From Abyssibius alkaniclasticus (GTDB lineage Bacteria; Pseudomonadota; Alphaproteobacteria; Rhodobacterales; Rhodobacteraceae): a stretch of DNA of 64,000 nucleotides. The stretch lies in the NCBI RefSeq assembly GCF_020447305.1, contig NZ_CP095732.1:1148501-1212500 (forward strand), given 5' to 3'. Made by a program: the position numbers and the translations under genes. The notes beneath the pieces were generated by a model. It saw only the letters and a program-made list of their open reading frames with translations. It was not told the origin of the DNA and ran no database searches. Numbering within the stretch: the stretch's first letter is position 1; every line of letters begins with the position of its first letter. Of this stretch, positions 1 through 8,301 are shown one piece after another.

Positions 1-360
1 ACACCGCCCGATCAGGCCGCCAGGGATGCCGCATTTTCCTATGATGAATATTGCGCCAACCAAAGCCATGTCGTGCTGATGGCGGGCGAAACCCCGCTGG
101 CCATGACCGGGTTCAATGCCCGCATTCCCGAAGCGGTGCAAATCGGCGGGGTGTTTACGCCGCCCGATTTGCGTGGCCGGGGATATGCACGCCGCGCCTT
201 GGCGCTGCATCTGGACAGCGCGCGCGGAAAAGGCGTGAGCCGCGCCAGCCTGTTTGCCGCCAGCGAGGTGGCGGCGCGGGCCTATATTGGCATCGGGTTT
301 GAACGCATTGGCGACTGGACGCTTTACATGATGGCCGATACCCATGTGGTTGGCGCGTGA
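1..360 (+). CDS. GNAT-family N-acetyltransferase, 5'-truncated by the window edge
   Basis: The frame is open from base 1 and ends at TGA 358-360, so at least 119 residues of the C-terminal part are present and the start lies outside the window. The stretch GGVFTPPDLRGRGYARRAL matches the acetyl-CoA pyrophosphate-binding motif A of GNAT enzymes (R-x-x-G-x-G/A). The later part (AARAYIGIGFERIGDWTLY) is the usual C-terminal 'Y-x-x-x-GF' strand of that fold. Known family members move an acetyl group from acetyl-CoA to an amine. The substrate cannot be deduced. The next gene begins about 43 bases downstream. Confidence 0.8.
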   Translation, partial: TPPDQAARDAAFSYDEYCANQSHVVLMAGETPLAMTGFNARIPEAVQIGGVFTPPDLRGRGYARRALALHLDSARGKGVSRASLFAASEVAARAYIGIGFERIGDWTLYMMADTHVVGA

Positions 361-402
361 ATTGCCCTTGTGCCGCGCCGCGCCCAGCCCCAAGTTAGCC
401 CC

Positions 403-918
403 ATGAGCCTGATCCGCCCCGAAGCCCGTGAAAGACTTTCCCGCTGGATAGAGCCGCTGGCGCTGGCCGCGGCCATGTTATTGGCGCTGCGCTTGGCATG
501 GCTTGGAATTGCGCGCGGGGCCTGGGTGCTTGTGGGGCTGGGGCTGGTGCTGGCCGCTGTGCTTGGCGTGCTGATCTACCTTGCGATTTTGCGCGCCAGC
601 CTTGCGCGGCGGCTGGCGGCGGTCGGGCTGGTCGAGGTGGATGAGCGGCGCATCACCTATCTGGCGCCCAGCCTTGGCGGTAGCCTCGATCTGGATGATC
701 TGCGGCGAGTGGCGCTGTCTACCGGCAGGGGTGGCACCCAGTCCTGGGTGCTATATGCACCCGACCAGACCCCGCTGGTTATTCCGCTCGGGGCCGAGGG
801 GGCCGATATTTTGCCCGACACCTTTGCCGCCCTGCCGGGGCTAAGCCTTGCGACGCTTCTGCGCAGCGTGGCGGCGGCCAGGCCGGGGATGGAATCCATC
901 TGGGAAAAACAGCGTTGA
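403..918 (+). CDS. Hypothetical membrane protein with two N-terminal transmembrane helices
   Basis: From ATG 403 the product has 171 residues. An in-frame GTG at 370 would add 11 residues, but they are Pro/Arg-rich, so the ATG is preferred. Two hydrophobic helices near residues 17-37 and 41-62 (Leu/Ala/Val-rich) are followed by a soluble domain of about 105 residues with short beta-like segments (EVDERRITYLAP, SWVLYAPDQTPLVIPLG). This layout resembles small bacterial proteins with a membrane hairpin followed by a PH-like domain, but I do not recognise the family with certainty. It lies between a GNAT gene and gshA, and a strong hairpin follows its stop codon directly. Confidence 0.65.
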   Translation: MSLIRPEARERLSRWIEPLALAAAMLLALRLAWLGIARGAWVLVGLGLVLAAVLGVLIYLAILRASLARRLAAVGLVEVDERRITYLAPSLGGSLDLDDLRRVALSTGRGGTQSWVLYAPDQTPLVIPLGAEGADILPDTFAALPGLSLATLLRSVAAARPGMESIWEKQR

Positions 919-962
919 CGGCTGCGCGCAAGAGCGTGGCTTGAATGCCCCGCGCGCAGCCG
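919..962 (+). other. Strong intergenic hairpin between the membrane-protein gene and gshA
   Basis: Bases 919-929 (CGGCTGCGCGC) are perfectly complementary to 952-962, giving an 11-bp GC-only stem with a 22-base loop. It starts right after the stop codon at 916-918 and ends 37 bases before gshA. No T-tract follows, so it is not a standard intrinsic terminator. It could stabilise the upstream message or affect read-through into gshA. Confidence 0.5.
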
Positions 963-999
963 CTAAGTCGGAGCAAACCCTTTAGGCGGAGGCCAGCCC

Positions 1000-2370
1000 A
1001 TGTCGATCCCTCAATCCGGTGGCGGGCCCATCGAAAACAAAGCACAACTGGCGCAATATCTGGCCGATGGCTGCAAGCCAAAGGCCGATTGGCGCATCGG
1101 CACCGAGCATGAGAAATTCGGCTATTGCCGCGATACGCAAAAGCCGCTGCCCTATGCGGGCGCGCGCTCGGTCCAGGCGATGCTGGAAGGCTTGCGCGAC
1201 CGGTTCAACTGGGCGCCCGTGGTCGAGGGCGACAAGCTGATCGGGCTGGTCAAGGACGGCGCGAATGTGAGTTTGGAGCCGGGCGGGCAGCTGGAACTTT
1301 CGGGCGCGCCGCTGGAAACCATCCACCAGACCTGCGACGAGGTGAACCTGCATCTGGCCGAGGTCAAAGAGGTGGCCGACGAGATTGGCGTGGGCTTCAT
1401 CGGGCTGGGGGCCGCACCCGTCTGGAGCCATGAGCAGATGGACCTGATGCCCAAGGGCCGCTACAAGCTGATGGACAGCTATATGCAGCGGGTCGGCACG
1501 CATGGCACACAGATGATGCGGCGCACCTGCACGGTGCAGGTGAATCTCGATTTCGCAAGCGAGCCGGACATGGTGCAGAAATTGCGGGTTGCATTGGCAT
1601 TGCAGCCGATTGCCACGGCGCTTTTTGCCTGTTCGCCGTTTTTTGAAGGCAAGGTCAACGGCTATCAAAGCTGGCGTGCGCGTATCTGGCAGGATACCGA
1701 CAATGCCCGCACGGGAATGCTGCCCTTTGTGTTTGAAGACGGGTTCGGCTTTGAGCGCTGGGTGGATTATGCGCTGGATGTGCCGATGTATTTTGTCTAT
1801 CGCGACGGGAAATACATTAACGCGCTGGGCCAGAATTTCCGCGATTTCATGGAGGGAAAACTGCCCGCCCTGCCCGGAGAAACCCCGACGCTGAGCGACT
1901 GGGCCGATCATTTGACCACCGCCTTCCCCGAAGCGCGCATCAAGAAATTCATCGAAATGCGCGGGGCCGATGCTGGCCCGTGGCGGCGGATTTGCGCATT
2001 GCCCGCCTTCTGGGTGGGGTTGATCTATGAGCAAGGCGCGCTGGATGCGGCCTGGGATCTGTGCAAGGGCTGGAGCCTTGATGCGCGCGAGGCGCTGCGC
2101 CTTGATGTGGCCAAAGACGGGCTACATGCCACGATTGCCGGGCGCCGCGTGCTGGATGTGGCGCGCGACGTGCTGGACATTTCGCAAGCCGGGCTTGCGG
2201 CGCGCGCCCGCCCGGGCGCGGGCGGTTTGGTGCCGGACGAAACCCATTTCCTGAACGCGCTGCACGATATTGTAGCGCGCGGTGAAAGCCCGTCGGATGA
2301 GCTGCTGAAACGCTTTCATGGCGACTGGAAGGGTGATTTGAGCAATATCTATCGCGAATATTCCTATTAA
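1000..2370 (+). CDS. gshA: Glutamate--cysteine ligase, plant/alphaproteobacterial type
   Basis: The 456-residue product joins glutamate and cysteine with ATP, the first step of glutathione synthesis in the cytosol. The sequence is recognisable as the GCS2 (plant-like) class: an early RIGTEHEKFGY segment (catalytic Glu of the ATP-grasp-like core), LEPGGQLELSGAP near residues 93-105, and the TCTVQVNLDF strand. Length fits the alphaproteobacterial and plant enzymes of about 450 residues. A good ribosome site (GGCGGAGG, about 8 bases upstream) supports ATG 1000. Glutathione is the cofactor of the AdhC/FghA formaldehyde route, whose genes lie 9-13 kb downstream in this window. Confidence 0.93.
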   Translation: MSIPQSGGGPIENKAQLAQYLADGCKPKADWRIGTEHEKFGYCRDTQKPLPYAGARSVQAMLEGLRDRFNWAPVVEGDKLIGLVKDGANVSLEPGGQLELSGAPLETIHQTCDEVNLHLAEVKEVADEIGVGFIGLGAAPVWSHEQMDLMPKGRYKLMDSYMQRVGTHGTQMMRRTCTVQVNLDFASEPDMVQKLRVALALQPIATALFACSPFFEGKVNGYQSWRARIWQDTDNARTGMLPFVFEDGFGFERWVDYALDVPMYFVYRDGKYINALGQNFRDFMEGKLPALPGETPTLSDWADHLTTAFPEARIKKFIEMRGADAGPWRRICALPAFWVGLIYEQGALDAAWDLCKGWSLDAREALRLDVAKDGLHATIAGRRVLDVARDVLDISQAGLAARARPGAGGLVPDETHFLNALHDIVARGESPSDELLKRFHGDWKGDLSNIYREYSY

Positions 2371-2443
2371 TGTATGCTGCGCCCGATTGTCGCATGTCAG
2401 CACAAGATGCGGCAGTCGGAACAGTATAAAAACAGGAGTATTT

Positions 2444-2689
2444 ATGAAAGATATGATCATCAAATCGCTGGAGCTTTTGGTCTGGCTCATGGTTATCCTC
2501 ATCGTGCTGGGCGCATTGGGAGGTGGTGCCGCGATGATGGGCAATCCGATGGGCGGCTTCCTGATGGGGCTGGGGATCATGATTGGCGGCGTGCTTTACG
2601 CCATCATCTTTGGCGGGATCATGTTCCTTGTCATTGGTATTCACGACAATACCAAGCGCACGGCCGAGGCGCTGGAGCGCAAAGGCTAG
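2444..2689 (+). CDS. Small hypothetical membrane protein (81 aa)
   Basis: ATG 2444 is preceded by AGGAG at 2433-2437, so this start is preferred over an upstream in-frame ATG at 2387. The protein has two hydrophobic segments (LLVWLMVILIVLGALGG and a Gly/Ile/Phe-rich stretch ending MFLVIGI) separated by a Met/Gly-rich turn, then a short charged tail. It has no recognisable enzymatic motif and is probably an inner-membrane protein of unknown function. An intrinsic terminator follows 24 bases after the stop, so it is the last gene of its transcript. Confidence 0.7.
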   Translation: MKDMIIKSLELLVWLMVILIVLGALGGGAAMMGNPMGGFLMGLGIMIGGVLYAIIFGGIMFLVIGIHDNTKRTAEALERKG

Positions 2690-2712
2690 GCCGGTATTTC
2701 AGGGTCAGGGAG

Positions 2713-2737
2713 CGGCCGGGAATCTCCCGGCCGTTTT
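2713..2737 (+). terminator. Rho-independent terminator after the 81-aa membrane protein gene
   Basis: CGGCCGGGA (2713-2721) pairs perfectly with TCCCGGCCG (2725-2733) around a 3-base loop and is followed by TTTT. It ends the plus-strand transcript before the convergent pyrB-plsY operon. Confidence 0.8.
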
Positions 2738-2754
2738 CATGTGTCCTGACGGGC

Positions 2755-2820
2755 GGTGGCCAGGGGTTTCACACCTCCTGACCCGATGCTGGTGGCCGGG
2801 GGTTTCACACCCCCGGACCC
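2755..2820. repeat. Two tandem imperfect 30-bp palindromic repeats
   Basis: Bases 2755-2784 and 2791-2820 are near-identical direct repeats (GGTGGCC-GGGGTTTCACACC core), separated by 6 bases. The second copy folds into CCGGGGG / CCCCCGG with a 7-base loop (2796-2816), and the first copy forms the same hairpin with mismatches. They lie between convergent transcripts, immediately before the 3' end of plsY. This is typical of extragenic palindromic elements in GC-rich alphaproteobacteria and could act as a transcript 3' end for plsY. Confidence 0.6.
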
Positions 2821-2848
2821 CCGTGGGATATTTATGAGCAAAAGATGA

Positions 2849-3490
2849 TCAGGGTTTGCGGGTGATCTTTGGCTCGGTGCCGTTGATCAGCCGCGCGATA
2901 TTGGCGCGGTGCCGCCAGATGATGAGCGCGGCGAGTGCAAGCGCGAGGCCGGTCATTTGTGGCTGGCCCAGCAGATAGAGCCAGAGCGCGGCGCTGGTGG
3001 CCGAGACAAGTGCTGCGAGCGAGGAGATGCGAAACAGCAGGGCGGCGACAAGCCAGGTGGCGCAGGTGGCCAGACCGGCCAGCGGGTTGAGTGCCAGCAA
3101 GGTGCCAAGGAATGTGGCCACGCCCTTTCCGCCCCTGAAGCGCAGATAGACCGGGTAAAGATGGCCGATGAAGGCGCCAAGCCCGGCGACCTGGGCGGCG
3201 GCATCGCCAAACATGGCGCGGGCAAGCAGAACGGCGATGGCGCCTTTGCCGGAATCCAGCAGCAACGTGGCCAGCGCCGCCCCCTTGTGGCCGGTGCGCA
3301 GCACATTCGTGGCGCCGATATTGCCCGAGCCGATTTTGCGCAGATCGCCAAGGCCAAGCGCGCGGGTGATGACAAGGCCGAAGGGCACGGCGCCAAGCAG
3401 GTAGGCGGCGGCAAAGACCAGCGCAAGGCTCGGGGCGGCTGCGGCAAAGCCGCTGCCTTCGGCCCAGAACCTCAGCATATCGGGTATCAT
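2849..3490 (-). CDS. plsY: Acyl-phosphate:glycerol-3-phosphate acyltransferase PlsY
   Basis: This 213-residue polytopic membrane enzyme transfers an acyl chain from acyl-phosphate to glycerol-3-phosphate, the first step of phospholipid synthesis. Diagnostic PlsY motifs are visible: IGSGNIGATNVLRT (substrate motif SGNxGATN), FRGGKGVATFLG (the GGKG loop) and a late RHRANIARLINGTEPK (motif HxxNIxRLxxGxE). At least five hydrophobic helices separate these loops. The gene is last in a minus-strand operon and its start overlaps the dihydroorotase-like stop by 4 bases, so it is probably translationally coupled. Confidence 0.93.
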   Translation of the reverse strand: MIPDMLRFWAEGSGFAAAAPSLALVFAAAYLLGAVPFGLVITRALGLGDLRKIGSGNIGATNVLRTGHKGAALATLLLDSGKGAIAVLLARAMFGDAAAQVAGLGAFIGHLYPVYLRFRGGKGVATFLGTLLALNPLAGLATCATWLVAALLFRISSLAALVSATSAALWLYLLGQPQMTGLALALAALIIWRHRANIARLINGTEPKITRKP

Positions 3491-4752
3491 TCAAGCCCCC
3501 AAACCTGCCGCCCGGCCAGCCATGTGCCCAGAACGCGGCCCTGCATTCGCCGCCCATCATAGGGGGTGTTCTTGGATTTGGAATGCAGCGTTGAACGGTC
3601 GAGGATATAGGGTATGTCGGGGTTGAACAGCACCAGATCGGCCGGGGCGCCGATGGCCAGCCGCCCGGCGGGCAGGCCCAGCAGCCTGGCCGGGTTCAGC
3701 GAAAGCGCCGCAAAAAGCTGCGGCAGGGACAGATGCCCGGCATGGACCAGTTGCAGCGCGGCGGGTAGCAGGGTTTCCAGCCCGACAGCGCCGGAAGCGG
3801 CATCGGCAAAGGGCAGGCGCTTGCTTTCCTCATCCTGGGGGGTGTGGAGCGAGCAGATGATGTCGATCTCGCCCGATGCAAGGGCTGCGACCATTGCCAT
3901 ACGGTCATCTTCGCTGCGCAGGGGTGGTTTGAACTTGAAGAAAGTTCGGTAGCCTTCAATGTCAAACTCGTTCAGCGTGAGGTGGTGAATGCTGATGCCC
4001 GCTGTCACTTTCAGCCCGGCTGCGCGCGCACGGGCCAAGGCGGGCAGGGCGGCGGCGGTGGTGATCTGGTCGATATGGTAGCGCGCGCCACTCGCCTCGA
4101 CCAAGGTCAGCTCATGCTCCAGCCGCAGGCGCTCGGCCATAGGCGAAACGCCGGGCAGGCCCATTTTGGCGGCCAGGGCGCCCGAAGTGGCGGCCGCGCC
4201 AAGGCTTAGCTGCGGGTCTTGCGCATGGCCGATGATCAGCGCGTTGTCAGCCGCCGCATAGGCCATGAGGCGCGACAGGGTTTTTGCGTTGGGCACGGGG
4301 CTGTCACCATCACTGAAGGCCACGGCGCCAGCATCGGCCAGAAAGCCAAGCTCGGTCATTTCAACCCCGGCGCGGGCTTTGGTGAGCGCGGCCATCGGCA
4401 GCACGTTCACGCAGCAAAGAGCGGCGGCGCGGGTGCGGAAAAACTCCAGCATCTCGGGTGTGTCGATGGGGGGCGATGTATCGGGGCGGGTAACCATCGT
4501 GGTGACACCACCCGCCGCAGCCGCCGCGCCTGCCGTGCGGAAACTTTCCTTGTGCCGCTCGCCCGGCTCGCCGATCTTGACGCCGATATCGATGATGCCG
4601 GGGGCAAGATACTGTTCGTTGCAGTCGATGATTTCGCCCGTCGGCGCAGCATCGCGCGCGGTAATGACACCATTATCGATGGTCAGGCTGCCGAGCGAGT
4701 CGCTGCCGAATTCCGGGTCGATCAGGCGGGCATTGGTGAAGGTTGTGGTCAT
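3487..4752 (-). CDS. Dihydroorotase-like protein lacking the metal-binding HxH motif (PyrC'/PyrX type)
   Basis: The 421-residue product has the amidohydrolase fold of class I dihydroorotase (LAPGIIDIG, TTMVTRPDTSPP, SIHHLTLNE, NPARLLGLP). The zinc ligands are not intact. The HxH pair that follows 'GxID' is Gly57/Lys59, and the catalytic Asp of the usual DHAPH motif is Leu302. His176 (GHAQD) and His256/His257 remain. In Pseudomonas such inactive PyrC' proteins are structural partners of aspartate transcarbamoylase. Its place in an operon with pyrB suggests the same here; an active PyrC should be encoded elsewhere. The start overlaps the end of the PH-domain gene by 4 bases. Confidence 0.85.
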   Translation of the reverse strand: MTTTFTNARLIDPEFGSDSLGSLTIDNGVITARDAAPTGEIIDCNEQYLAPGIIDIGVKIGEPGERHKESFRTAGAAAAAGGVTTMVTRPDTSPPIDTPEMLEFFRTRAAALCCVNVLPMAALTKARAGVEMTELGFLADAGAVAFSDGDSPVPNAKTLSRLMAYAAADNALIIGHAQDPQLSLGAAATSGALAAKMGLPGVSPMAERLRLEHELTLVEASGARYHIDQITTAAALPALARARAAGLKVTAGISIHHLTLNEFDIEGYRTFFKFKPPLRSEDDRMAMVAALASGEIDIICSLHTPQDEESKRLPFADAASGAVGLETLLPAALQLVHAGHLSLPQLFAALSLNPARLLGLPAGRLAIGAPADLVLFNPDIPYILDRSTLHSKSKNTPYDGRRMQGRVLGTWLAGRQVWGLE

Positions 4753-5336
4753 ACCGCCCCCCGCTGCACGCGGCGCAAAAGCTTGTAGACCTCTTCGCCG
4801 TCATCAATCCGCACGAAGCCAATGGCGGCTTGGTAGGTGCGCGCGCCGCCGTTTTTGGAACTGCGCCGCCGGGTTTCGGTGGCGAAATGTATCGTCGCGG
4901 GGTGGTTGCCATCGGTTTCCAGCACCGAGGCTTCGGTGATCGGGTAGGATTTGAGCTTGCGGCCCACAAGCGGCATATCGGTGGCAATGAAGGCGCGGCG
5001 GTTGGAGAGCGCATACCATGTGCGGGCGCGCGTAAAGCGGCTGCCGAAGATTGCCGCGAACATGATCCCGAAGCCGACCGAGAAATGGATAAGGCCGAAG
5101 GCCCAGAAGCCGCCGCCCGCGCTGGCTGCCATGACCATCCAGAACAGCGCAAAGCCGCCAAAGGCAGCACCGAACAGCATTAGCGCGATATTGCCCGGCC
5201 CGATGATGATTTGCGTATCCGGCCTTCCCTGCCACAGAATGCGCTCGTCAGGGTCGAGAATCCCCTCCCAGCCATTGCTTGCGGTGCGGTCGGGTTGCTC
5301 GGGGGTGGAATTGCGAAAACCAATGCGGCGGGCCAT
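4749..5336 (-). CDS. Bacterial PH-domain-like membrane protein between pyrB and the pyrC homologue
   Basis: ATG at 5336 overlaps the pyrB stop (TGATG), giving 195 residues; a GTG one codon earlier is also possible. The N-terminus has ILDPDERILWQGRP, a phrase typical of bacterial PH-domain (YdbT-like) membrane proteins. Two hydrophobic helices follow (IALMLFGAAFGGFALFWMVM and FWAFGLIHFSVGFGIMFAAI), then the beta-rich part with TWYALSNRRAFIAT and a C-terminal helix. The biochemical role is unknown. Overlaps on both sides with pyrimidine genes show a tight operon but do not prove a pathway role. Confidence 0.7.
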   Translation of the reverse strand: MARRIGFRNSTPEQPDRTASNGWEGILDPDERILWQGRPDTQIIIGPGNIALMLFGAAFGGFALFWMVMAASAGGGFWAFGLIHFSVGFGIMFAAIFGSRFTRARTWYALSNRRAFIATDMPLVGRKLKSYPITEASVLETDGNHPATIHFATETRRRSSKNGGARTYQAAIGFVRIDDGEEVYKLLRRVQRGAV

Positions 5337-6271
5337 CACGCTTCTCCTTGCTGCACGTGCCGGGTGAGCAAATCCATCGCGGCCATGCGCACGGCGACGC
5401 CCATTTCCACCTGCTCCTGGATGACCGAACGGTTGATGTCATCGGCCAGCAACCCGTCGATTTCCACACCACGGTTCATCGGGCCGGGATGCATGACAAT
5501 CGCATCGGGTTTGGCGGCGGCCAGCTTGGCGGCGTCCAGACCCCAGCGGTGGTAATATTCGCGCTCAGACGGGATGAAACCGCCATCCATGCGCTCTTTT
5601 TGCAGGCGCAGCATCATCACCACATCGGCGCCTTCCAGCCCCTTTGCCATGTCATCCGTCACCTCGACCCCCAGTTTCTCAACGCCCGCTGGCATAAGCG
5701 TGCGCGGGCCGACAAGGCGGATGCGGCTTTCCATTTTGCCCAGCAGGAACATGTTGGAGCGGGCCACGCGGGAATGCGCGATATCGCCGCAAATCGCCAC
5801 GGTCAGCCGGTGCAGGCGGCCTTTGGCGCGGCGGATGGTGAGCGCGTCGAGCAGCGCCTGTGTCGGGTGTTCATGCGCCCCGTCGCCCGCGTTCAGCACG
5901 ATGCAGTTGACCTTGGAAGCCAGCAGATCGGCAGCACCGGAGGCCGGGTGGCGCACGGCCAGAATATCGGGGCGCATGGCGTTGAGCGTAAGCGCGGTGT
6001 CGATCAGCGTTTCACCCTTCTTGACGGAACTGGTCTGCATCGACATGTTCATCACATCGGCCCCAAGGCGCTTGGCGGCCAGCTCGAAGCTACTTTGCGT
6101 GCGCGTCGAGTTTTCGAAAAACATGTTGATGAGGCTGAGGCCCGACAGAATGGCGGGCGGCTTTTGGTGGGCGCGGTTGGCCTGCGCATAGGTTTCGGCG
6201 CAATCAAGAATGGTTGTGATATCGGTCTGGGTCAGGGGCTCTATCCCCAAAAGATGCCTTTGGCTCAGCAC
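5336..6271 (-). CDS. pyrB: Aspartate carbamoyltransferase catalytic subunit
   Basis: The 311-residue enzyme condenses carbamoyl phosphate with aspartate in pyrimidine synthesis. The carbamoyl-phosphate site [12 protein letters not shown], the [11 protein letters not shown] loop and the [12 protein letters not shown] aspartate-binding stretch are all present, as is AVRHPASGA. Length is normal for a catalytic chain. No pyrI-like regulatory chain is nearby. The neighbouring gene for an inactive dihydroorotase homologue suggests a class A-type PyrB/PyrC' complex, as known in pseudomonads. It is the first gene of the minus-strand operon, and its promoter should lie in 6272-6419, shared with the divergent udg. 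Confidence 0.95.
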   Translation of the reverse strand: MLSQRHLLGIEPLTQTDITTILDCAETYAQANRAHQKPPAILSGLSLINMFFENSTRTQSSFELAAKRLGADVMNMSMQTSSVKKGETLIDTALTLNAMRPDILAVRHPASGAADLLASKVNCIVLNAGDGAHEHPTQALLDALTIRRAKGRLHRLTVAICGDIAHSRVARSNMFLLGKMESRIRLVGPRTLMPAGVEKLGVEVTDDMAKGLEGADVVMMLRLQKERMDGGFIPSEREYYHRWGLDAAKLAAAKPDAIVMHPGPMNRGVEIDGLLADDINRSVIQEQVEMGVAVRMAAMDLLTRHVQQGEA

Positions 6272-6419
6272 GCCGCATACTCCACCTGATTTGGCGCGTT
6301 ATAGCAGGGTGCGCGGGCTAAACAACCATTCTTGCGCATGTAGCACTCGCATCCTTTCGGGCAGGGGGCTAAACTGGTGGCTGGCAAGGGCGAAATGGAA
6401 TCGGCATGGGTGCGGCGCG

Positions 6420-7235
6420 GTGAGCGGATTACAGGCAAATGCGGCAGATCTGGCAAGGCTGCGCTGGCTGATCGAGCTTGGCGCCGATGAGGCGATTGGT
6501 GACAGCCCGATCGACCGTTATGCGCTGCCCGCCCCCGTGGCCAAACCGGCGGCGGGCAGGGCGGTTGCAGAAGCGCCAGCGCCGGTTGCTGCGGCTGTGC
6601 CCGCCGCCGAGGGCGCAGCGGCGGCTGTTGCCGAGGCAGAGCGCGTGGCGGCAGGCTGCAACAGTCTTGAGGACTTGCGCGCAGCACTTGCGGCCTTTGA
6701 GGGTTGCGCGCTGAAGAAAGGCGCGCGCAACACGGTGTTTGCCGATGGCAACCCCGAAGCACCGCTGATGATTATTGGCGAGGCGCCGGGGCGCGAGGAG
6801 GATGCGCGCGGCCTGCCCTTTGTCGGCCCGGCGGGGCAGATGCTCGACCGGATGCTCGCCGCCATTGGCATTGCGCGCGACCATGCGGATGTGGCCAATG
6901 CCTGTTACATTACCAACCTCGTGCCCTGGCGCCCGCCGCAAAACCGCGACCCGAGCGCCGATGAGGCGGCAATGATGAAACCCTTCATGCTGCGCCATAT
7001 CGAACTTGCCGCCCCCAAGCTGCTGGTGCTTTTGGGCAATGTGCCGGCGCGCGGGCTGATGGGGGCAACAACCGGCATAACCCGGCTGCGCGGCAGTTGG
7101 GTGGACCTGGCAGGCCGGCCCGCCCTGCACATGCTGCACCCGGCCGGGCTTTTGCACAACCCGGCCAACAAGCGCCATGCCTGGGCCGATTTGCTGGCAC
7201 TGAAAGACAGGCTTGAAGGATTGGACAATGGCTGA
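6420..7235 (+). CDS. Uracil-DNA glycosylase, family 4-like
   Basis: This enzyme removes uracil from DNA after cytosine deamination. GTG 6420 gives 271 residues starting just before the conserved helix LARLRWLIELGADEAI; longer starts add sequence that looks non-coding. Motif 1 is GEAPGREEDARGLPFVGPAGQ, near residue 120, and motif 3 is HPAGLLHNPANKR, near the C-terminus. An Ala/Pro-rich linker (residues 35-80) is unusually long. The first Cys of the CxxC iron-sulphur motif of classical family 4 enzymes is Phe here (FEGC), so the cluster may be absent or ligated differently. The 3' end overlaps moaB by 8 bases. Confidence 0.85.
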   Translation: MSGLQANAADLARLRWLIELGADEAIGDSPIDRYALPAPVAKPAAGRAVAEAPAPVAAAVPAAEGAAAAVAEAERVAAGCNSLEDLRAALAAFEGCALKKGARNTVFADGNPEAPLMIIGEAPGREEDARGLPFVGPAGQMLDRMLAAIGIARDHADVANACYITNLVPWRPPQNRDPSADEAAMMKPFMLRHIELAAPKLLVLLGNVPARGLMGATTGITRLRGSWVDLAGRPALHMLHPAGLLHNPANKRHAWADLLALKDRLEGLDNG

Positions 7236-7758
7236 GCGCAACTTCATTCCCATCCGCATTGCGGTTCTCACCGTTTCCGACAGCCGCAGCCTTGCCGATG
7301 ACCGTTCGGGCGACGTGCTGGTCAACCGGCTGGAGGCGGCGGGGCATATTCTGGCCGATCGTAAAATCCTGCGCGACGAGCGAGCGGAAATAGCCGGCCA
7401 GTTGCGCGCATGGGTGGCGGATGCCGGTGTTGATGTCGTCATCTCCACCGGCGGCACGGGGCTGACGGGGCGCGATATTACCGTCGAGGCGCATCGCGAT
7501 GTCTATGAAAAGGAGATTGACGCCTTCTCCACGCTGTTCACGCTGGTCTCTTTCCCGAAGATCGGCACATCGGCGGTGCAGTCGCGCGCCTGTGCGGGGG
7601 TGGCGGGCGGCACCTATCTGTTCGCGCTGCCCGGCAGCCCCGGTGCCTGCAAGGATGGCTGGGACAGCATTTTGGCCCCCCAGCTCGACTATCGCCATAT
7701 GCCGTGTAACTTTGTGGAAATCATGCCGCGCCTAGAAGAGCATAAACGCCGCAAATGA
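7228..7758 (+). CDS. moaB: Molybdenum cofactor biosynthesis protein B (MoaB/MogA family)
   Basis: The 176-residue product begins at ATG 7228 inside the end of the glycosylase gene. It has the MoCF-binding fold: IRIAVLTVSDSRS at the start, VISTGGTGLTGRDITVEA (the GGTG pterin-binding loop) and LFALPGSPGACKDGWDSIL near the C-terminus. Known MogA/MoaB enzymes adenylate molybdopterin before metal insertion, although some MoaB proteins are inactive. The 8-base overlap upstream and the 4-base ATGA overlap downstream indicate translational coupling, but the neighbours do not belong to Mo-cofactor synthesis. Confidence 0.88.
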   Translation: MAERNFIPIRIAVLTVSDSRSLADDRSGDVLVNRLEAAGHILADRKILRDERAEIAGQLRAWVADAGVDVVISTGGTGLTGRDITVEAHRDVYEKEIDAFSTLFTLVSFPKIGTSAVQSRACAGVAGGTYLFALPGSPGACKDGWDSILAPQLDYRHMPCNFVEIMPRLEEHKRRK

Positions 7759-8273
7759 GTTTGGAACTTCGCACCGAAAGGCTGCTGCTGCGCCCGCCCG
7801 TCCGCGCCGATTTTGACGCTTATGCCGCCATGTGGGCCGAAGAATTTGTTGCCCGTCACGTGACCGGCACACCGCAAAGCCGCGCGGACTCGCATATGCG
7901 GTTCCAGCGGGTTTTGGGGGGCTGGGCGTTTTCGGGCTTCGGGTTTTTCTCGATTTTCAATGCGGCGGGCCAGTATATTGGCCAGACCGGATTGTTCGAG
8001 GCCATGCGCGAGCTTGGAGCTGATTTTGATACCGCGCCCGAAGCCGGCTGGAGCTTGCGCAAGGCCGCCACCGGCAAGGGCTATGCGCTGGAGGCGACAT
8101 TGGCGGTGCATGGCTGGTTTGATGCGCAACCTTTCGCACAGCGCACGGTTTGCATGATTTCGCCCGACAATGCCGCCTCAATCAGCCTTGCGCAAAAATG
8201 CGGCTATGCGGCATTTGGCCAGGCGCACCATGCCGGGGGCGATGTTGTGCTGATGCAGCGGGCTTGCACCTAG
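7755..8273 (+). CDS. GNAT acetyltransferase of the RimJ/RimL type
   Basis: The 172-residue product begins LELRTERLLLRPPVRADFDAY, the standard start of RimJ/RimL-like N-acetyltransferases. It continues with GWSLRKAATGKGYALEAT (acetyl-CoA binding, G-x-G-Y-A-x-E-A) and ISPDNAASISLAQKCGY (the N-x-x-S-x-x-x-x-K-x-G-F/Y signature). Members acetylate protein N-termini or small amines; the target here is unknown. ATG 7755 overlaps the moaB stop by 4 bases. The next gene is separated by a structured leader. Confidence 0.88.
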   Translation: MSLELRTERLLLRPPVRADFDAYAAMWAEEFVARHVTGTPQSRADSHMRFQRVLGGWAFSGFGFFSIFNAAGQYIGQTGLFEAMRELGADFDTAPEAGWSLRKAATGKGYALEATLAVHGWFDAQPFAQRTVCMISPDNAASISLAQKCGYAAFGQAHHAGGDVVLMQRACT

Positions 8274-8301
8274 CCGCATTTGCGTTTATGCCGCCCCGGT
8301 T

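Noticed and set aside
982-2034. 350-residue minus-strand frame over gshA
   Set aside because: GshA homology on the plus strand is unambiguous; the opposite frame is a GC-rich shadow.
6395-6420. Frameshift at the start of the uracil-DNA glycosylase, suggested by an out-of-frame ATG reading MESAW
   Set aside because: The GTG 6420 frame already contains the conserved N-terminal helix, and the alternative frame loses all similarity immediately.
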